This document shows, in pieces, positions 51,959 to 56,594 of a DNA stretch of 56,594 nt (its first letter is position 1; each line of letters begins with the position of its first letter). Both the position numbers and the translations under genes were made by a program. The notes beneath the pieces were generated by a model. The model searched no databases. It was not told the DNA's origin and worked only from the letters and a program-made list of their open reading frames with translations. The DNA is from Bacillota bacterium. GTDB taxonomy: Bacteria; Bacillota; Clostridia; Oscillospirales; Ruminococcaceae. The stretch spans positions 1 to 56,594 of the forward strand of contig JAEWXO010000100.1 in assembly GCA_023458875.1 (NCBI GenBank), read 5' to 3'.

Positions 51959-51995
51959 ATGAGCTACCCCCATGGGCTGAGGATAACTCATTTAA
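51959..51995 (-). terminator. Hairpin between the two second-group GH9 genes (attenuating terminator?)
   Basis: ATGAGCTACCC (51959-51969) pairs with GGATAACTCAT (51981-51991) allowing two G-T pairs; minus strand continues TTTTATTT. It could partly terminate the upstream GH9 transcript or protect its 3' end. Confidence 0.55.
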
Positions 51996-52018
51996 ATTAA
52001 TATGCCAATGGCACCCGG

Positions 52019-54658
52019 TTATGATTTTGGTCCAAGAACTACTTTATCCTTCATAATAAACTGCTTTAAGCAGCTGAGATCAGCAATGTTTACACCGCCG
52101 TCATAAGCTACATCCGCACGGATAAGCTGTTCTTCACTTAATTTTTTATCTCCGAGAAGATACAGACTAAGCAGTGTAAGATCCTGAATTTCAACCTTTC
52201 CGTTCATATCAATATCACCATAGACAACTTTGTTATCAATAGGTTTTGTTGTTGTTCCTGTTGTTGTTACAGGCTTTGTTGTTGTCGTTGTAGTAGTTGT
52301 TGTCGTTGCTTCCGGTTCATCAGGAATACCGCCGTATGGTACACCGTATACAAGCTTATCTCCTACATAAAGAGGAATATTCAATGTATCACCGTATTCG
52401 TCACTCTTTACAAGTCCCACACGGCTATAGTCATTTGTAGGATCCCAGTTACTCTTGTAATTTGCGTCCTGACCTACTATTATTCCAAGCTGGATTTCTC
52501 TTGTGCCATGGAACAGAAGTCCTGACCAGTCCATCTCAATATAGTATACTGTACCTTCTACAAGAACAGGCTTTGATATTGCTACTGATTTTTCCATGTT
52601 TGAGCTTGCCTGAATCTGGTCATAGTATACTTCAATCTTTACATCGTCTATTGTCTGACCTGCAGCTACAAGCTCACTTATATCAAAGTAATATCTTGCC
52701 TTGAGTCCGTCAACATATCTTGGCGGCTGGGATGTGTAGTTGGCAATCTTTATAGTGTACTGTGTTCTTTCGTTATTTTCCTGATTTACAAGTCCCTTCA
52801 GCCAGAATTCTTCTGCCGGATCTTCAGCAGGCGGGAAATTCTCCTGAGACTTCATGTCATCTGTTCCGTAATAGTAATAAAGTCCTGCTGATGCACCGAC
52901 AAATGCGGCATTATAGTCAACTGCAACTTCATTGTAAATATAGTCGTTTGTTATATCATGATGCCAGTCCTTTGCATCAGGACCTCCTACGAGCGCGCCC
53001 CAGAGTGTATGCATCTGATCAACAGGATTGAGTGCTGTAAAGTAAATAGAACCATGTGATGCACGATGGTGCGGATGTGAAGCAGCAGTCGGTGAATAAC
53101 CAACTATATAAGGTCTGTTCATAGGGTTTTTACCCATTATGTATTCCATCTGACCCTCTGCCCAGTCAGCAAATCTTGTATCTTCTTCGCCTCTTGCAGC
53201 TGTTGCTTTTCTGTAAACCAGTGCACAAAGCTGTGCTGCAGTGTCATATCTTGCTGAACCGTATTCATTAAGCATTGAGAATCCGGCAGGTGTTTTTGCA
53301 AGGAAGGTTGTATCCTTTTCGTCTATCTGATCTGTATTTTCATATGGCATATTCCATATTTCGTCCGCCATTCCTCCGGCATACTTATGTTTAATTCCAG
53401 ACCAGTATTCAAGATTCCATCTGAATATATACCAGTCACGTGCTGTATTTGTAATAGGTGCAAGTTTTGCAAATACTCCGCCCCATACTGTATCCCAGCA
53501 GTGCACCCAGATGTTTTGCCACGTACTTCCTGTTGTCTTGATTATTCTCTTAATATATCCTGTATATGTAACATGACCCATATCGTCCTTTTGTGTTTCA
53601 TCTACAGAGATAATATCGTCAATATAGTGCTGTTCACCTGTACATTCATAGAGCCATACTGCTGCCCATGCAAGCTCATCATAGTCATAGCTTGAAGTAT
53701 AGAAGCCTCCGTCATATCCAAGGCTTAAAACCGACATACCGGTATCTTCTTTATGAGTCTTTACAGCAAACTTGTAAAGAGCTATAGCTTTTTGAAGACT
53801 TTCTTCTGCATATTCAGGATCTGTATCCTTGAAGTTAAGATAGTTTAATGCAAGTGAAGCTGATGTTCCTGCACACATATCTGAAGCAGGGGTATCAACT
53901 GTTGCAAAATATGCAGGTCTTGCGAAGTCAAGAAGCATTTCTGAATTCTGAAGTTCAGGTGAATTCCAGTAGTTATGGTCATTGTTTCCTTCACCTACCT
54001 GATAACAGAAAGCTATTACCTCTCCGTTTTCATCAAGATATGTACCCTTCATGTAAAAATCATTAAACCAGTGAAGAATATCCTCAACATGTTCCTGAGC
54101 ACCTGTTTTCTCATATGCATCTCTGAACTCATAATATCCCCATCCTACAGTTGAAGCTGCATATGAACCTGGAAGTCCGAATTTTACATGATCTCCGGCA
54201 TCATGCATTCCGCCGCCGCAATCTACAAATCCGTCTCCGTCAGGATCAAGTATATCTTTGTATTCATCTATAAACTCCTGAGAAAGATTTGTTCCGAACT
54301 TTGCATCTGCACCTTCAAGATTGATTGGTTTAAGAGGAATATGGTAGTCATCTGTATGGCAGTCACTGCGCCATTCGAGATTTTTAAGTCCTGTATTTCC
54401 TTCAGCATCCGAATCATATCCGCATTTGTTGGCATCATAGAAATAAAGTGAATACTGCAATGCTTTTGCAAAATTCACCTCAACATCATCATAGCTAAAC
54501 GAATCAGGATCCGGGAATGTCTTATCCTCATCTGATACCTCATCCGGTTTTTCTCCTGCATCAGCACTGACATAATAATCACAGAAAGTAATATTTCCAA
54601 GCATCATCAGACTGACTGCAGATGCAAGTATTCGCTTGAATTTCTCTTTTTTTGTCAT
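52019..54658 (-). CDS. GH9 cellulase with CBM3-like module and dockerin (second group, copy B)
   Basis: 879 aa from ATG 54658, which has AAAGGAAGGG just upstream and starts a normal signal peptide (MTKKEKFKRILASAV); 27 further residues from 54739 are upstream leader. GH9 domain with Asp 153 and Asp 156 (MHDAGDHVKF) and proton donor Glu 577 (YNEVAVDYNAAF). CBM3c-like module (about 622-765), a linker with a Thr run (about 788-812), dockerin (about 813-879; GDIDMNGKVEIQDL, ADVAYDGGVNIADL). The paralogue at 49367 lacks the long Thr linker. Its own promoter is present. Confidence 0.95.
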   Translation of the reverse strand: MTKKEKFKRILASAVSLMMLGNITFCDYYVSADAGEKPDEVSDEDKTFPDPDSFSYDDVEVNFAKALQYSLYFYDANKCGYDSDAEGNTGLKNLEWRSDCHTDDYHIPLKPINLEGADAKFGTNLSQEFIDEYKDILDPDGDGFVDCGGGMHDAGDHVKFGLPGSYAASTVGWGYYEFRDAYEKTGAQEHVEDILHWFNDFYMKGTYLDENGEVIAFCYQVGEGNNDHNYWNSPELQNSEMLLDFARPAYFATVDTPASDMCAGTSASLALNYLNFKDTDPEYAEESLQKAIALYKFAVKTHKEDTGMSVLSLGYDGGFYTSSYDYDELAWAAVWLYECTGEQHYIDDIISVDETQKDDMGHVTYTGYIKRIIKTTGSTWQNIWVHCWDTVWGGVFAKLAPITNTARDWYIFRWNLEYWSGIKHKYAGGMADEIWNMPYENTDQIDEKDTTFLAKTPAGFSMLNEYGSARYDTAAQLCALVYRKATAARGEEDTRFADWAEGQMEYIMGKNPMNRPYIVGYSPTAASHPHHRASHGSIYFTALNPVDQMHTLWGALVGGPDAKDWHHDITNDYIYNEVAVDYNAAFVGASAGLYYYYGTDDMKSQENFPPAEDPAEEFWLKGLVNQENNERTQYTIKIANYTSQPPRYVDGLKARYYFDISELVAAGQTIDDVKIEVYYDQIQASSNMEKSVAISKPVLVEGTVYYIEMDWSGLLFHGTREIQLGIIVGQDANYKSNWDPTNDYSRVGLVKSDEYGDTLNIPLYVGDKLVYGVPYGGIPDEPEATTTTTTTTTTKPVTTTGTTTKPIDNKVVYGDIDMNGKVEIQDLTLLSLYLLGDKKLSEEQLIRADVAYDGGVNIADLSCLKQFIMKDKVVLGPKS

Positions 54659-54745
54659 AACGCCCTTCCTTTCAAACAATAAAATAAACCGTATATATTT
54701 AATATTTATTTTATTAAATATATACAAAAATACTTTCATATGTAT

Positions 54746-54774
54746 ATTATACTACTATACAATTCTATTTTCAA
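54746..54774 (-). promoter_or_regulatory. Promoter of the second-group GH9 genes
   Basis: Minus strand TTGAAA (54774-54769), 17-bp spacer, TATAAT (54751-54746), about 80 bp upstream of the ATG at 54658. The remaining bases up to 54900 are AT-rich with no visible gene. Confidence 0.75.
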
Positions 54775-54901
54775 TAGATTTTATTTAATTGGAGGTTAAA
54801 AAAGTTACTGAAATTTCTTTTAGGTTTTTATTTATTCACCCAAAACAATAAATATTTTAATTATATTTTACTTATATATTGTTTATGTATTTATATTAAC
54901 A

Positions 54902-54938
54902 AAGAAGGTCACACGGGAATTTCCTGTGTGACCTTCTT
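54902..54938. terminator. Terminator of the citrate synthase gene
   Basis: Long stem AAGAAGGTCACACGGGAA (54902-54919) / TTCCTGTGTGACCTTCTT (54920-54937) with one mismatch. It lies directly after the stop codon; T-run modest on the minus strand. Confidence 0.8.
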
Positions 54939-54942
54939 CTGA

Positions 54943-56307
54943 TTATCTGTCGTCAATCTTTTTATAAGCAGTTCTTTCTGCAACCGACATGTACGCCGGA
55001 CGTATTATTTTATTAGCGTTTATAAGTTCTTCTATTCGGTGAGCAGACCATCCTGAGATTCTTGCTATTGCAAATATAGGTGTATACAGTTCTGACGGAA
55101 GTCCAAGCATTCTGTATATCAGTCCGCTGTAGAAATCAATATTTGCACTTACTCCCTTATAAATCTTTCTTTTTTCTCCTATTACTTCAGGCGCAAGTCT
55201 TTCTACAAGTGTGTAAAGCTCATATTCTTTTTCCATTCCCTTTTCAACGGAAAGATCCTTTACAAATTTCTTAAGCACACTTGCTCTAGGGTCTGAAATA
55301 GAATAAACTGCATGACCCATTCCATAAATGAGTCCTGATTTATCAAATTCTTTTTTCTCAAGAAGACCTGACAGGTATTCACGTATCTGTGATTCATCCG
55401 TTAAATCTGTAACTTTTTTCATCATATCGTCAAACATCTGAACAACCTTTATGTTTGCGCCTCCGTGCTTAGGACCTTTAAGTGAGCCCAGTGAAGCTGC
55501 AGTTGATGAATATGTGTCTGTACCTGATGATGATACAACGTGTGTTGTAAATGTGGAATTGTTACCGCCGCCGTGTTCTGCGTGGAGAACAAGTGCGAGG
55601 TCGAGTATCTGTGCCTCAAGCTTTGTATACTTTGAATCAGCTCTGAGCATATATAAAATATTTTCAGCTGTAGAGAGGTCATGTCTTGGTTTATGAATTA
55701 CAAGACTTCCTCCGTTTTTATAATAATTATATGAGTGATATGCATAAACGGCTATTACCGGCAGCAAAGAAATAAGCTCAAGGCTCTGCCTGAGTACGTT
55801 AGGAATTGAAGTGTTGTCAGCCATATCATCATAGGCATAAAGTGTAAGAACACTCCTTGCAAGTATATTCATCATATCATTGCTTGGTGATTTCATAATG
55901 ATATCCCTTACAAAATTTGTCGGGAGAGTTCTGAACTGTCCTAAGATATCCCGAAGTCCGTCGAGCTCTTCTTTTTTCGGTAATTTTCCGAATAGCAGAA
56001 GATAAGTTGTCTCTTCAAATCCGAAGCGGCCTTCCGAGATAAATCCCTCAACTATCTCTTCAATATCGATTCCTCTGTAATAAAGCTTGCCTTCACAAGG
56101 AACAGATTTTCCGTCTATAATCTGGTTTGAGCATACATCACCTATATCAGTAAGCCCTGCAAGTACCCCTTTTCCGTTTAAATCGCGAAGTCCCCTCTTC
56201 ACATCATACTTTACATAAAGTTCCGGATCAATGTTGTAGCTATTCATACATTTTTCAGATAGTTTTTCAATTGCTGGTGTCATTTTCGAGAAATTATAAT
56301 GTGACAT
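54943..56307 (-). CDS. gltA: Citrate synthase
   Basis: Condenses oxaloacetate and acetyl-CoA to citrate, feeding glutamate synthesis in anaerobes with a partial TCA cycle. 454 aa with a roughly 70-residue N-terminal extension seen in clostridial forms. Catalytic triad by motif: His 281 (GPKHGGAN), His 332 (GMGHAVY), Asp 391 (ANIDFYSGL); also LHAEHGGGNNSTF (241-253) and ISGWSAHRIE near the C-terminus. AAGGAAGTG ribosome site before ATG 56307; TATAAT on the minus strand at 56352-56347. Monocistronic, divergent from tyrA. Confidence 0.96.
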   Translation of the reverse strand: MSHYNFSKMTPAIEKLSEKCMNSYNIDPELYVKYDVKRGLRDLNGKGVLAGLTDIGDVCSNQIIDGKSVPCEGKLYYRGIDIEEIVEGFISEGRFGFEETTYLLLFGKLPKKEELDGLRDILGQFRTLPTNFVRDIIMKSPSNDMMNILARSVLTLYAYDDMADNTSIPNVLRQSLELISLLPVIAVYAYHSYNYYKNGGSLVIHKPRHDLSTAENILYMLRADSKYTKLEAQILDLALVLHAEHGGGNNSTFTTHVVSSSGTDTYSSTAASLGSLKGPKHGGANIKVVQMFDDMMKKVTDLTDESQIREYLSGLLEKKEFDKSGLIYGMGHAVYSISDPRASVLKKFVKDLSVEKGMEKEYELYTLVERLAPEVIGEKRKIYKGVSANIDFYSGLIYRMLGLPSELYTPIFAIARISGWSAHRIEELINANKIIRPAYMSVAERTAYKKIDDR

Positions 56308-56408
56308 TTAAAACACTTCCTTTGTCATTTTTATCTATAACTATTATTATATCATATTTTTAATATTAATCTTATTAATATTCTGTTAATTTTTATTTAT
56401 CATCCCAG

Positions 56409-56437
56409 TTGACTTTTTTGCTTTAAAGTGATATACT
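56409..56437 (+). promoter_or_regulatory. Promoter of tyrA
   Basis: TTGACT (56409-56414), 17-bp spacer, TATACT (56432-56437), about 50 bp before the ATG. Confidence 0.75.
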
Positions 56438-56485
56438 TTAATACATAAAAGCATTAAACTAAAAACTGAAAGGTATGATAAACAA

Positions 56486-56594
56486 ATGAACATACTAATT
56501 ATCGGACTCGGCCTTATCGGAGGCTCATTCTGCAAATCCCTAAGTAAAAGAACAAACCATAGCATATATGGATATGATAAAGACAATACTGTAT
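56486..56594 (+). CDS. tyrA: Prephenate dehydrogenase, N-terminal fragment (runs off the window)
   Basis: Starts ATG 56486 after GAAAGG and reads MNILIIGLGLIGGSFCKSLS, then KRTNHSIYGYDKDNTV to the edge. The GLGLIGGS Rossmann NAD(P)-binding motif followed by an acidic YGYD strand end is typical of TyrA-type prephenate/arogenate dehydrogenases of tyrosine synthesis. Only 36 codons are visible, so the call rests on this motif. Confidence 0.78.
   Translation, partial: MNILIIGLGLIGGSFCKSLSKRTNHSIYGYDKDNTV

Noticed and set aside
51961..51995. CATGGGCTGAGGATAAC between two GH9 genes resembles the right end of the dispersed element
   Set aside because: The match is short and the core hairpin is missing; the sequence is better explained as a local terminator-like hairpin.

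Overview
The window looks like a cellulosome-gene region of a fibre-degrading, low-GC Firmicute in the Ruminococcaceae, most like Ruminococcus flavefaciens or a close relative. The evidence is ten dockerin-bearing secreted proteins, including six GH9 and one GH48 cellulase, with Thr-rich linkers and C-terminal type-I-like dockerins. Further support comes from Gram-positive promoters and Shine-Dalgarno sites, a CIRCE operator, and the yaaO/holB/yaaT gene order. No cohesin or scaffoldin gene lies in the window. The genus call is inference; no database was searched.

Layout. 1-270: the 5' tip of a 16S rRNA gene, read leftward, with its leader and strong promoter. 511-1584: a PilT-type ATPase. 1765-3815 (-): a frameshifted ECF sigma factor and a membrane protein with an extracellular sensor-like domain. 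4132-6453 (+): GH9-CBM3c-dockerin. 6726-13493 (-): a five-gene operon of dockerin-expansin, DUF3810 metalloprotease-like protein, GH9-dockerin, dockerin with InlB-type repeats, and a VanY-like carboxypeptidase. 13865-18976 (-): two tandem GH9-dockerin paralogues. 19167-24275 (-): a GldA/F/G-type ABC system with a DUF4340 protein and a lipoprotein. 24888-27332 (+): the GH48-dockerin exocellulase. 27571-31057: an amidase, a Wzz/BY-kinase fusion and a dockerin protein of unknown function. 31490-36705 (-): htpG under CIRCE, then yaaT, holB and yaaO. 36882-37487 (-): a second VanY-like peptidase. 37734-49044 (-): an eight-gene sugar-ABC operon (one solute-binding protein, two permease pairs, NHL, Yip1 and DUF5696 proteins). 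49367-54658 (-): two more tandem GH9-dockerins. 54943-56307 (-): citrate synthase. 56486-end (+): the start of tyrA.

How the genes fit together. The GH48 exocellulase, processive GH9 enzymes and an expansin would be assembled on a scaffoldin encoded elsewhere and attack crystalline cellulose at the cell surface. PilT may serve adhesion. The sugar-ABC operon, which lacks its own ATPase, could import the released oligosaccharides. The sigma/anti-sigma-like pair beside the first GH9 gene is a candidate substrate-sensing regulator.

The main unexplained signal is a family of about 125-133 bp palindromic intergenic elements (six copies or remnants). They have GTTACTATTCAGC-type terminal inverted repeats, an inner hairpin with compensatory changes and, at two copies, 8-bp flanking repeats like target-site duplications. 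They look like a MITE family with conserved structure.
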